A DNA stretch of 8,706 nt from an uncultured Clostridiaceae bacterium (GCA_946411985.1 CAMKFY010000036.1:1-8706), one strand, 5' to 3'. Counted from the first letter of the stretch, positions 1 through 7,890 are shown. The notes: generated by a model from the sequence alone, not told the origin. Numbers and translations: made by a program.

Positions 1-112
1 ATTTAACTAATACAACAAAATAGTGCACCCAACTAAAAAGAACTCCACCCAAAAAAGAATGAAGCCCTTTTATAAACTTACTAATATATAACTCAACACA
101 TTACCAATAAAA
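1..112. other. Intergenic region downstream of gap, cut by window edge
   Basis: This AT-rich stretch follows the gap stop codon on the minus strand. I see no open reading frame of useful length, no G+C-rich hairpin followed by a T-run, and no convincing promoter. Two copies of CACCCAA (26-32 and 46-52, 20 bp apart) are the only short repeat and are probably chance. Whether another gene of the same unit follows to the left cannot be told from this window. Confidence 0.5.
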
Positions 113-1129
113 CTAAGCGTTATCTACCTTGCTCATATGCTCAATTAAGTTTAAAGTTTTATTGCTATAACCCCACTCGTTGTCATACCAAGACACTAAC
201 TTAACAAAATGATCATTTAACATAATGCCTGCCTTCTCATCAAAAATTGAAGTGTGTGAATCTCCTAAAAAGTCTGAAGACACCACCATGTCTGATGTAT
301 AACCCAATATACCCTTTAAGGAGCCCTCTGAAGCCTCCTTTATGGCACTGCATATTTCTTCATAACTTGTAGCTTTCTCTAAGCGCACAGTAAGGTCTAC
401 CACAGAAACATCTAACGTTGGCACACGCATAGACATGCCAGTAAGCCTACCTGCCATATTAGGGAGCACCAATGCGCAAGCTTTTGCCGCGCCTGTTGAT
501 GACGGTATTATGTTGCCTGATGCCGCACGGCCTCCACGCCAATCTTTTTTAGAAGAGCTATCTACAGTTTTTTGCGTGCCCGTAGTGGAATGCACCGTTG
601 TCATCAAGCCTTCTATTATGCCAAAATTTTCATCTACCACCTTAACTAAAGGAGCCAAGCAGTTTGTTGTGCACGAAGCGTTAGACACAACATTATAACT
701 TTTTTTATATCTGTCTAAATTTACTCCGCAAACAAAAGTTGGAGTTTGCTCATCTTTCGCAGGCGCTGAGATAACCACCTTCTTTGCGCCACCCGCTATA
801 TGCGCAGATGCTTTTTCTGTTGTGCAAAACACACCAGTAGACTCAACAACGTAATCTGCCCCAACTTCACCCCACGGTATTTCTTTTGGGTCTGTTTTAT
901 CAAAAAACTTTATCTCCCTCCCGCACACCTTTATTGCATCTTTCGTGCAAGATATTTCTTCTCGAAACCTACCATGTACTGTATCATATTTAACCATATA
1001 TGCACAATATTCGGGTGTCATGAACGGATCATTTATACCCACAAACTCAATATTTTTATTACTAAGACCAGCTCTAAAAACTAAACGACCTATACGCCCA
1101 AAACCATTTATGCCCACCTTTATAGCCAT
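113..1129 (-). CDS. gap: Glyceraldehyde-3-phosphate dehydrogenase, NAD-type, eukaryote/GapA-like
   Basis: This is the cytoplasmic glycolytic enzyme that converts glyceraldehyde-3-phosphate, NAD+ and phosphate to 1,3-bisphosphoglycerate. The 338 residues match the full family length. The Rossmann motif GFGRIG is at residues 9-14, and Asp34 in GINDP suits NAD rather than NADP binding. The catalytic motif NASCTTNCLAP gives nucleophile Cys153, and His180 in TTVHSTT is the base. The phosphate-site Arg235 lies in MRVPT, and the C-terminus carries SWYDNEWGYSN. The S-loop reads TQKTVD...WRGGR and the end has LNDHFVKL, which resembles E. coli GapA and animal GAPDH more than the Bacillus/Clostridium type, which has an HAYTNDQ-like S-loop. 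The ATG is preceded by GGAGG (1137-1141) at 7 nt. The gene stands alone with its own likely promoter, 161 nt after the topoisomerase genes, and ends in TAG, unlike the five TAA-ended neighbours. Function is secure; the subtype is judged by eye. Confidence 0.97.
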   Translation of the reverse strand: MAIKVGINGFGRIGRLVFRAGLSNKNIEFVGINDPFMTPEYCAYMVKYDTVHGRFREEISCTKDAIKVCGREIKFFDKTDPKEIPWGEVGADYVVESTGVFCTTEKASAHIAGGAKKVVISAPAKDEQTPTFVCGVNLDRYKKSYNVVSNASCTTNCLAPLVKVVDENFGIIEGLMTTVHSTTGTQKTVDSSSKKDWRGGRAASGNIIPSSTGAAKACALVLPNMAGRLTGMSMRVPTLDVSVVDLTVRLEKATSYEEICSAIKEASEGSLKGILGYTSDMVVSSDFLGDSHTSIFDEKAGIMLNDHFVKLVSWYDNEWGYSNKTLNLIEHMSKVDNA

Positions 1130-1290
1130 AATAAAACCTCCATTTTTTTAATTTTATTTTTAACACCACACCCTTCATAATACACCTTATGCTCTACCTT
1201 TGCAAGTTTTTTATATATTTTCATATGCATAATAATTACACTAAAAACACATAATTAAATTTTTTAACAAAGCTCGCAATATATTCAATA
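1130..1290. other. Intergenic region between parC-like gene and gap
   Basis: This 161-nt AT-rich spacer holds the probable gap promoter and Shine-Dalgarno site. Between the parC-like stop codon and that promoter there are only weak A/T inverted repeats, such as TAATTA twice around 1232-1257. No stable terminator stem with a T-tract is visible, so read-through from the upstream operon into gap is possible. Confidence 0.5.
1177..1205 (-). promoter_or_regulatory. Probable sigma-A promoter of gap
   Basis: On the minus strand the -35 box TTGCAA (1200-1205) and the -10 box TATTAT (1177-1182) are separated by exactly 17 nt. The boxes match the TTGACA/TATAAT consensus at 4/6 and 5/6. Transcription would start near 1170, giving a leader of about 40 nt that contains GGAGG at 1137-1141. 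Spacing and placement support the call, but the AT-rich background makes chance matches common. Confidence 0.6.
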
Positions 1291-3501
1291 TTAAAAAAGA
1301 TTTAACTGTTCGCCTAAATATTTCCCAGCAGAAGGTATTTTATTACACAAAAACGCACTGTAATCTTTCACATCCTCTTCATGTAACCCCTGAACCTTGC
1401 GCACACAAGCCCCTTTATTTAATTTTATAAACAGCACACCTTTAGAATCTTTCTTAAATTTAACTTCCAATAAACCTGAACTGCCCACCACACACTTTTC
1501 GTTAGTTGCAATAATAATATAATATTTAAAATCTTGCTCTTTATATATAGCCACTAACGGAGAATCTGCGCAAAACGCCTTTAAAAGCTTCTTCCTGTTA
1601 GTTTTATAACAAGAAAGCGCCACTTTAGCCACCTTACCATTCTCATAAAAAAATAACAAATTGCCATCATAATCTTTTGTGTAAACAACTTCTAAAACAT
1701 TTTCTTCAGCGTCAAATTTTAAAGCAGCAGGTATAAAGTCGCCAAGCGAACTAGCTTTTGTTTCTTTAAAATTTGCTAAATTCGCCTTAAACATCCTAGC
1801 TTTATTTGTGAAAAATAACAAATCTGTATCATTTTGCAGCTCCGCATGCATCTTTACAAAGTCACACTCTTTTAACTTCTGCTCGCGGCTGAGCTTTAAA
1901 GACTGGGCTGTTATTTTTTTTAAATACCCATCATTTGTTATAAATAAATTAACAGGATAATCTAAATTCTCCGGCTCCTCTGAATCTATATAATCTTCAA
2001 CAGAATGCAAAAACATTGTTTTTCGCGATTGCCCATATTTTTTTATTATATTCTCCAACTCAACACATATTATATTATTTATAATGCTATCGCTACTAAG
2101 TATATTTTGCAAATTTAATATATCTTTTTCTAGTTGATCTTTTTCCATCACCCTATTTAAAATATATTGCCTATTTAAACATTTAAGCTTTATTTCAGAC
2201 ACATACTCAGCCTGAACAACATCTATATTAAAGCCGTTCATTAAATTTTCTATTACCTTGTCTTCCTTTTCAGTATTTCTAATTATTTCTATAGCCTTAT
2301 CTATATCTAAAAGTATTTTGTTTAAACCTTCCACCAAATGCAATTTATTTTGCTTTTTAGAAAGCTCAAATTTAGTTCTTCTTTTAACGCAAAGCTGCCT
2401 AAAATGCTGCCAGCTTTTTATTATATCTTTAACGCCCATAACCTTAGGCACACCGTCTACTAATATATTAAAATTGCAAGCATACGAATCTTGCAATGGC
2501 GTATATTTAAAAAGTTTGTTCATAAGGTTTTTAGGGTTAACATTCCTTTTCAAATCTATAGTTATTTTAAGCCCGTTTAAATCGGTTTCATCGCGTATAT
2601 CTGCTATTTCCCTAACTTTATTACTTTTAATTAAACCTACAACCTTATCTATTATTGCTTCCACAGTTGTGGTGTACGGTATTTGAGTTATATCTATGCA
2701 ATTGTTTTCTTTATCTACCACATACCTGCTTCTAACTTTAAATGTGCCTTTACCAGTTTCATAAATTTTTAAAAGTGCTGGCTCATCTTTTATTAAAAAA
2801 CCACCACCAGGAAAATCTGGCCCTTTTAAAACATCTAAAAGCTTAAAATTCTCCCCTTTTATTATTTTTATTGTAGCACTGCAAACTTCAGCCAAATTAA
2901 ACGGGCAAATTGACGACGCCATAGACACAGCTATGCCAACATTAGAATTAACAAGCACAGAAGGAAACCGTATAGGAAGTAACAAAGGCTCTTTAGTTGT
3001 GTTATCATAATTAGGCACAAAATCTACCGAATCTTTATCTATATCGCTAAACAACTCTTCACATATAGGAGCAAGCTTTGCCTCAGTATACCTTGAAGCA
3101 GCGTATGCCATATCTCTAGAATAAAACTTGCCAAAGTTACCCTTGCTCTCCACAAAAGGGTATAAAAGCGCCTCATAGCCTCTAGAAAGGCGCACCATAG
3201 TTTCATATATTGCCGAATCTCCATGTGGGTTTAGCTTCATTGTAGCTCCAACTATGTTGGCACTTTTAGTTAATTTGCCATTTAAAAGCCCCATTTTATA
3301 CATTGTGTAAAGAAGTTTCCTGTGCGACGGTTTAAACCCGTCTATTTGAGGCAGAGCCCTCGACAGTATTACGCTCATTGCATAGGGCATATAATTTTTT
3401 TCTAATGTTGTTGTTATTGTTTCATTTTTAACCACACCCGCCCCTTCAATGTAGGCATTTTTTAAATTTGCCCTTTCTCCTTTTGAATCTCTTCTGCTCA
3501 C
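1291..3501 (-). CDS. parC: Type IIA DNA topoisomerase subunit A, ParC/GyrA-like
   Basis: This is the DNA-cleaving and rejoining subunit of a heterotetrameric type II topoisomerase that acts on the chromosome, probably in decatenation and relaxation. The 736 residues hold a breakage-reunion domain (about 30-500) and a C-terminal blade-type domain (about 512-736). The catalytic pair is Arg137-Tyr138 in AASRYTEAKLAP. The quinolone-determining region reads NPHGDSAIYE, with Ser96 and Glu100 at the positions of E. coli GyrA Ser83 and Asp87. It differs from gyrase in DGFKPSHRK for DGLKPVHRR and NPHGD for HPHGD. No GyrA-box (QRRGGKG-like) is seen in the C-terminal domain, which argues against negative supercoiling and for a topo IV-like role. 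The start is GTG, supported by GAGGG (3509-3513) 7 nt upstream. The gene lies 36 nt after the parE-like gene, its expected partner. The family is certain; the name parC rather than gyrA is inferred. Confidence 0.92.
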   Translation of the reverse strand: MSRRDSKGERANLKNAYIEGAGVVKNETITTTLEKNYMPYAMSVILSRALPQIDGFKPSHRKLLYTMYKMGLLNGKLTKSANIVGATMKLNPHGDSAIYETMVRLSRGYEALLYPFVESKGNFGKFYSRDMAYAASRYTEAKLAPICEELFSDIDKDSVDFVPNYDNTTKEPLLLPIRFPSVLVNSNVGIAVSMASSICPFNLAEVCSATIKIIKGENFKLLDVLKGPDFPGGGFLIKDEPALLKIYETGKGTFKVRSRYVVDKENNCIDITQIPYTTTVEAIIDKVVGLIKSNKVREIADIRDETDLNGLKITIDLKRNVNPKNLMNKLFKYTPLQDSYACNFNILVDGVPKVMGVKDIIKSWQHFRQLCVKRRTKFELSKKQNKLHLVEGLNKILLDIDKAIEIIRNTEKEDKVIENLMNGFNIDVVQAEYVSEIKLKCLNRQYILNRVMEKDQLEKDILNLQNILSSDSIINNIICVELENIIKKYGQSRKTMFLHSVEDYIDSEEPENLDYPVNLFITNDGYLKKITAQSLKLSREQKLKECDFVKMHAELQNDTDLLFFTNKARMFKANLANFKETKASSLGDFIPAALKFDAEENVLEVVYTKDYDGNLLFFYENGKVAKVALSCYKTNRKKLLKAFCADSPLVAIYKEQDFKYYIIIATNEKCVVGSSGLLEVKFKKDSKGVLFIKLNKGACVRKVQGLHEEDVKDYSAFLCNKIPSAGKYLGEQLNLF

Positions 3502-3508
3502 AGCTAAA

Positions 3509-3513
3509 CCCTC
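3509..3513 (-). promoter_or_regulatory. Shine-Dalgarno site supporting the GTG start of the parC-like gene
   Basis: GAGGG on the minus strand ends 7 nt before the GTG at 3499-3501. No ATG lies near this site. The next Met codon in frame, residue 38, falls in the conserved KNYMPYAMSV segment and would be too late. A second purine run, AGAGG, is at 3516-3520. Confidence 0.7.
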
Positions 3514-3537
3514 AACCTCTTTAATTTAATAAATATA

Positions 3538-5505
3538 TTATATATAACCTGCCCAGATTCTATATAACGCTCCAAAATCTCTAATAAAATCTTTTCTGCC
3601 CTGCAAATTATCTCCCAACATAATATTAAACATATCTTTCGTTCTCTCTTCTACATCGGCCGTTATTTTAATTAAACGTCTAGTTTTGGGGCACATTGTT
3701 GTATGCCACATCATATCGGGCTCATTCTCTCCCAAACCCTTAGACCTATTTATTTCGTAATTTTTCTTGCTTTTATTTAACCTGTCTATAATTTTAACCT
3801 TTTCTTCTTCGTTATACGCAAAATATTTTTCATTTTTTGTGGATATTTCAAAAAGTGGGGACAGTGCCAAATAAACATATCCCTCTTGAATTAAGCTAGG
3901 AGCAAGCCTATAAATCATTGTTAATATTAAAGTTCTTATTTGAAAGCCATCTACATCGGCATCTGTGCATATTATTATTTTGTTCCATCGCAAACTATTA
4001 ATGTTAAAAGTGGAAAAATCTTTACTAAACTTGCTTTTAACCTCCACTCCGCAACCTAAAACCTTAACAAGGTCTGTTATTATGTCATTTTTAAATATTT
4101 TATCATAATCAGACTTTAAACAGTTTAATATTTTACCACGCACAGGTATTATAGCTTGAAAATATGCGTCCCTGCTTTGTTTGCAAGCTCCAAGAGCCGA
4201 ATCTCCTTCCACTATAAAAAGTTCCCGCTCTTTTACATTTTTACTCCTGCAATCTACAAATTTTTGCACCCTATTTACAACATCCACACTGCCAACTAAT
4301 GTTTTTTTGAAGTTTAACCTTGTTTTTTCAGCTTTCTCTCTACTTCTTTTATTTACCAATATTTGCTTAGATATTTTTTCTATTTCTAAAGGGTTTTCTA
4401 TAAAATATATCTCCAAATTTTGCTTTAAAAACTCGAGCATAGCTTCATATATAAATTTATTCGTAACTGCCTTTTTAGTTTGGTTTTCATACGAAGTCTG
4501 AGTGGAAAACGAAGAAGATATAAACACCAAACACTCCTCAATATCTACAAAACTTATTTTGCTTTCATTTTTATTATACCTACCATTTTGTTTTAAATAT
4601 GCATGAATTTGTGACACAAATGCCTGCTTTAACGCTTTTTCAGGCGCACCACCATGCTCTAGCCAACTAGAATTATGATAGTATTCTATAAGCTTAACAT
4701 AATTAGAAAAGCAAAAAGAACAGGAAAGCTTTACCTTATATTCTTCTTTGTCTTGCCTATCTTTGCCCTGCTTCTCGCCTTCAAAATATACAACATCTGA
4801 AATAAACTTTCCATTAACCAATTCTTTAACATAATCTTTTATACCATTTTCATAGCAATACCTTTCAAGCAAATTGTCGCATGAAAAGGTGAAAACAAGT
4901 CCACTATTTACTATGGCTTGCCTTTTTAAAATATCTCTAAAATAATCAATTGGTATATCTATTTCTGTGAACACCTTCAAATCTGGCAACCATTTTATTT
5001 TAGTGCCAGATTTGCCGTTATATGGCTCCTCTTTAAGCCCGCCTATATTCTTGCCTTGCTCAAAATGCAACACATACCTCTTGCCATCTCTACATATGCA
5101 CACATCCATATATTCCGAAGCATATTGAGTGGCGCAAAGCCCCAAGCCATTTAAGCCCAACGAATATTCGTAGTTTGTAGCCTCGCTTTTATTATATTTG
5201 CCACCCGCATAAAGTTCGCAAAATATTAACTCCCAATTATATCTCTTTTCAGATTTGTTATAGCCTACCGGAATGCCTCTCCCATAATCTTCCACTTCTA
5301 TAGAACAATCTTTATATTTCGTTACCCTTATTTCATTGCCAAAGCCTTCTCTTGCTTCATCTATAGAATTAGATAATATTTCAAAAAAACTATGTTTACA
5401 GCCCTGTAAACCATCTGAGCCAAATATAACTCCAGGCCTTTTCCGAACCCTATCTGCGCCTTTTAAAGCCCTAATGCTATCATTACCATAACCGTTATTG
5501 CCCAT
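3538..5505 (-). CDS. parE: Type IIA DNA topoisomerase subunit B, ParE/GyrB-like ATPase
   Basis: This is the ATPase subunit that partners the ParC-like protein. The 655 residues suit ParE and lack the long insertion found in proteobacterial GyrB. The GHKL ATPase domain (about 1-220) has EILSNSIDEA with Glu42 as likely general base and Asn46 as Mg ligand, DYGRGIP (73-79), and an ATP-lid loop GLNGLG (117-122). The transducer (about 221-400) carries the QTK loop with Lys344. The TOPRIM domain has EGDSALG with Glu433 and DADVDG with Asp515, Asp517 and Asp519, and the end has RSKGLGE and KTRRL. The lid loop has Asn where gyrase has His in GLHGVG, and DGFQIRT replaces DGAHIRT. These changes fit a divergent clostridial topo IV-like family. 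The ATG has a modest AGGG (5514-5517) 8 nt upstream and lies 33 nt after the cyclophilin gene. The family is certain; parE rather than gyrB rests on length and on the partner's missing GyrA-box. Confidence 0.93.
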   Translation of the reverse strand: MGNNGYGNDSIRALKGADRVRKRPGVIFGSDGLQGCKHSFFEILSNSIDEAREGFGNEIRVTKYKDCSIEVEDYGRGIPVGYNKSEKRYNWELIFCELYAGGKYNKSEATNYEYSLGLNGLGLCATQYASEYMDVCICRDGKRYVLHFEQGKNIGGLKEEPYNGKSGTKIKWLPDLKVFTEIDIPIDYFRDILKRQAIVNSGLVFTFSCDNLLERYCYENGIKDYVKELVNGKFISDVVYFEGEKQGKDRQDKEEYKVKLSCSFCFSNYVKLIEYYHNSSWLEHGGAPEKALKQAFVSQIHAYLKQNGRYNKNESKISFVDIEECLVFISSSFSTQTSYENQTKKAVTNKFIYEAMLEFLKQNLEIYFIENPLEIEKISKQILVNKRSREKAEKTRLNFKKTLVGSVDVVNRVQKFVDCRSKNVKERELFIVEGDSALGACKQSRDAYFQAIIPVRGKILNCLKSDYDKIFKNDIITDLVKVLGCGVEVKSKFSKDFSTFNINSLRWNKIIICTDADVDGFQIRTLILTMIYRLAPSLIQEGYVYLALSPLFEISTKNEKYFAYNEEEKVKIIDRLNKSKKNYEINRSKGLGENEPDMMWHTTMCPKTRRLIKITADVEERTKDMFNIMLGDNLQGRKDFIRDFGALYRIWAGYI

Positions 5506-5538
5506 AAAAATAACCCTATCTTATTAATTAAACCAATA

Positions 5539-6351
5539 TTAAACCTCGCCATTATACGCCTGAATTGTTACTTCTTTTAATATAACGTCTGGGTCTGGCG
5601 TGCTGGCTTCTCTTTGCATAAAGCCCATCTGCTCTTTTATTTTGCACTCACTTATCTTCTTAACAACTTCCATACTTTTTGGGTCAAAAACCTGCCCAAA
5701 CACCGTATATATCATATCACCTGAAGGGTAGCCCCCATGCTCGCTATAAAGCTTTTTATCTTTTTCTGTGTAGTTTGGGTATAGATTATAGCCCTTGCGC
5801 AAATTGGCTGCCTTTGTTGTAGCTTGTACGTCATTTAAATCTGCAGTTTTCCCCGCGTCGCTAGTAACTATATAAAACTGGCAAGATTGCCCTGCTTCAA
5901 AATTCCCTGTGCTTGCCATACATAAAGCGCCGCTAAACTGGCGCAAAGACTGATTTAATTCATGCGGAAACGGCTCATTTTTTTCTCTATATATGCTATC
6001 ACTATTTCCACCAGTTTGTATCATAAAATTCTTAATAACCCTATGAAATTTAACGCCATTATATTTCCCAGCTTTTGCTAAAGATATAAAGTTATTAACA
6101 GCCTTAGGAGCCGCCTCAGGAAAAAACCGGCACCAGATATCTCCATAACCTTCAACACTAATTTTAGCCACCATATCTCCAACATTTGGCATAGCAAACT
6201 GATCTTGCACTACTCCTGTGGTAACTAAAGAATTAAGATTTGCCCCCGCAGAATCTGCCGGCACATTCATATTCTTATTATTCCAACAACCTGTAGTAAG
6301 CGCAACACAACACCCCAGAAACGCCAAAATAAAAATCTTTTTAAATTTCAT
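5539..6351 (-). CDS. Secreted lipoprotein cyclophilin-type peptidyl-prolyl isomerase
   Basis: This is a predicted extracytoplasmic foldase that catalyses cis-trans isomerisation of prolyl bonds, anchored to the outer membrane face by lipid. Residues 1-22 form a lipoprotein signal: MKFKK, a hydrophobic core, then LTTGC with Cys22 as the probable lipidated residue. The -3 position is Thr, which is uncommon in lipoboxes. The cyclophilin domain runs from about 58 to 266. FHRVIKNFMIQTGG supplies the catalytic Arg104 with Phe109 and Gln112, GALCMAS and QSCQFYIV (Gln158, Phe159) form the substrate groove, and VFGQVF is the late conserved strand. The usual bacterial WLDGKH segment before VFG is missing and is replaced by PSGDMIY, so the residues matching human Trp121 and His126 are altered. 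The insert at about 166-212 is rich in charged residues. AGGAG (6360-6364) sits 8 nt before the ATG, and a strong promoter lies just upstream. It is the first gene of the topoisomerase operon; no functional link between them is evident. Confidence 0.93.
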   Translation of the reverse strand: MKFKKIFILAFLGCCVALTTGCWNNKNMNVPADSAGANLNSLVTTGVVQDQFAMPNVGDMVAKISVEGYGDIWCRFFPEAAPKAVNNFISLAKAGKYNGVKFHRVIKNFMIQTGGNSDSIYREKNEPFPHELNQSLRQFSGALCMASTGNFEAGQSCQFYIVTSDAGKTADLNDVQATTKAANLRKGYNLYPNYTEKDKKLYSEHGGYPSGDMIYTVFGQVFDPKSMEVVKKISECKIKEQMGFMQREASTPDPDVILKEVTIQAYNGEV

Positions 6352-6473
6352 AATATCAACTCCTATATTTTTTATATATTTTAATAAAATTATACCAATT
6401 AAAAATTTATTGCAAAACTGTTTTAACTTAAAATATTTTAAATATTAACTTTATATAAAACTTATTAACAAAA
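6352..6473. other. Intergenic region between cysS and the cyclophilin gene
   Basis: This 122-nt, almost purely A/T spacer holds the cyclophilin promoter and Shine-Dalgarno site. A 14-bp A/T palindrome (TTAAAATATTTTAA, 6428-6441) lies upstream of the promoter. It has no G or C and no following T-run, so it is not a convincing terminator for cysS. Confidence 0.5.
6389..6416 (-). promoter_or_regulatory. Strong extended -10 promoter of the cyclophilin-parE-parC operon
   Basis: The minus strand shows a perfect TATAAT (6389-6394) directly preceded by TGG, an extended -10 element. Upstream the sequence TTTGCAA allows two -35 readings: TTTGCA (6411-6416, 4/6, 16-nt spacer) or TTGCAA (6410-6415, 4/6, 15-nt spacer). 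Transcription would start near 6382, leaving a leader of about 30 nt with AGGAG at 6360-6364. This is the best -10 match upstream of the three topoisomerase-operon genes. Confidence 0.72.
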
Positions 6474-7883
6474 TTATTCTATGTTTTTAATATTTAATAC
6501 ATATATAACGCTACCATACCTAGTTTCTTTAACACCATATCCTCTGCTTTCCAATTCATCTCTTAGTTTATCTGCTAATAAAAAATTTTTATCTTTCCTG
6601 GCCGCATTTCTCCTTTCAAAAATATCTAAAATTTCTTTTGGAATATTATAAGAGCTTGAATTTTGTGCTATACTTAAAATATCTAAAAATTCGCTAAATA
6701 AACCCTTAATAGTTAATGCAGTAGATTTGGAAACAATGCCTTGCTTACGTATATAAGAATTAGCAGCACGTATAAATTCAAAAATAACAGATATAGCTAA
6801 CGCGGTATTAAAATCTTCATTTAGCGAATTAATAAAGCGCTCTTTATAACAAAGTAAACTTTTAACATCTACCCCATCTTCAAATTCGCTAGCATTTTTA
6901 ATATACAAATTTATACTATTTTTAAAGTTATATATTCTTTGCAAAGCAGCCAAACTCTGCTCCATGCTATCTTTTGTATAATTTATTGGGGTTTTGTAAT
7001 GCGCCTGTAATATAAAATATCTAAGTGCTTCGTAGCCATATTCATTTCCTATATCCCGCACAGTAAAAAAATTGCCCAACGACTTAGACATTTTACTGCC
7101 ATCCACATTAACATGCCCGTTATGCAACCAATAGTTTGAAAATTGCTTTGAAGTGGCGCTCTCACTCTGAGCTATTTCATTTTCATGATGTGGAAATATT
7201 AAATCTTGCCCTCCACAATGAATATCTATTGTGTTGCCTAAAAACTTTAGTGCCATAGCAGAACATTCAATATGCCAGCCAGGCCGGCCTTTGCCCCACG
7301 GAGATTCCCAAAACGGCTCCCCTTCTTTAGAAGCTTTCCACAAAGCAAAATCTAAAGCACCACGCTTTAAATTTGAAGACTCCACCAAATCTCCTTTTTC
7401 TAAATCTGAAAGCGGCATTTTAGAAAGCTTACCATACTCAGGAAAAGAAAGAGTATTAAAATAAACATTGCCCGCAACAACATATGCGCAATTTTTAGCT
7501 ATTAGCCTTCCTATAATAGCTATTATAGCGTCAATATTTTCTGTTACTCTAGGAGCTTTTGTTGGAAGCGCCACATTAAGCATTTTTGCGTCTAATTCAT
7601 ATTCTTTTATATATTTATTAGCTAAAAGCTCCACTGTAGTGTTTTCTTCCTTAGCTCGTTTTATTAGTTTGTCATCTATATCTGTATAATTCTGCACATA
7701 TTCTACACTATAGCCTAAAAATTTTAAATATTTCCTCAAACAATCAAATACAACAATAGGCCGAGCATTGCCTATATGAATATAGTTATACACTGTAGGC
7801 CCGCATACATACATGCGCACCTTTTTATTTTCTATAGGTTTAAACTCTTCTAATTTTTTAGTTAAGGTATTGTAAAGCCTCAA
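6474..7883 (-). CDS. cysS: Cysteinyl-tRNA synthetase
   Basis: This cytoplasmic class I aminoacyl-tRNA synthetase attaches cysteine to tRNA-Cys using ATP. The 469 residues match the bacterial family. The Rossmann catalytic domain has the HIGH-type motif HIGN at 36-39 and KMSKS at 264-268. The zinc ligands that select cysteine are Cys27, Cys207 (GWHIECSAM), His232 and Glu236 (PHHENE). The helical anticodon-binding part fills about 300-469, with the usual RNAARKDKNFLLADKLRDEL segment split at 425-444. The start is TTG, with a strong GGGAGGTG (7891-7898) 7 nt upstream, and the N-terminus MRLYNTLT fits the family. It lies 32 nt after cysE and surely shares its transcript, the same order as in the Bacillus gltX-cysE-cysS cluster. 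No T-box leader is seen. No key residue is missing. Confidence 0.97.
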   Translation of the reverse strand: MRLYNTLTKKLEEFKPIENKKVRMYVCGPTVYNYIHIGNARPIVVFDCLRKYLKFLGYSVEYVQNYTDIDDKLIKRAKEENTTVELLANKYIKEYELDAKMLNVALPTKAPRVTENIDAIIAIIGRLIAKNCAYVVAGNVYFNTLSFPEYGKLSKMPLSDLEKGDLVESSNLKRGALDFALWKASKEGEPFWESPWGKGRPGWHIECSAMALKFLGNTIDIHCGGQDLIFPHHENEIAQSESATSKQFSNYWLHNGHVNVDGSKMSKSLGNFFTVRDIGNEYGYEALRYFILQAHYKTPINYTKDSMEQSLAALQRIYNFKNSINLYIKNASEFEDGVDVKSLLCYKERFINSLNEDFNTALAISVIFEFIRAANSYIRKQGIVSKSTALTIKGLFSEFLDILSIAQNSSSYNIPKEILDIFERRNAARKDKNFLLADKLRDELESRGYGVKETRYGSVIYVLNIKNIE

Positions 7884-7890
7884 AAAACTA

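Noticed and set aside
26..52. Direct repeat CACCCAA, 20 bp apart
   Set aside because: Only two 7-bp copies in low-complexity sequence, with no palindrome or nearby promoter, so chance is likely.
435..698. Plus-strand open frame of 87 codons inside gap
   Set aside because: It is antisense to the fully conserved catalytic part of GAPDH, shows no recognisable domain and has no convincing ribosome binding site.
1232..1257. TAATTA repeats after the parC-like gene as a terminator hairpin
   Set aside because: The arms are six A/T pairs that are self-complementary palindromes, giving a very weak stem.
2258..2686. Plus-strand open frame of 142 codons with hydrophobic segments, inside the parC-like gene
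   Set aside because: The hydrophobic Leu/Ile/Ser-rich translation is the usual product of reading the opposite strand of a Lys/Asn/Asp-rich A/T-rich gene, and the sense frame is a conserved topoisomerase.
3538..5505. Naming the B subunit gyrB
   Set aside because: Its length suits ParE, its partner lacks a GyrA-box, and its motifs differ from gyrase at several places.
6428..6441. Palindrome TTAAAATATTTTAA as a cysS terminator
   Set aside because: It contains no G or C, so the stem would be unstable, and no T-run follows on the minus strand.
7231..7689. Two plus-strand open frames inside cysS
   Set aside because: Both overlap conserved synthetase sequence in antisense and lack their own initiation signals.
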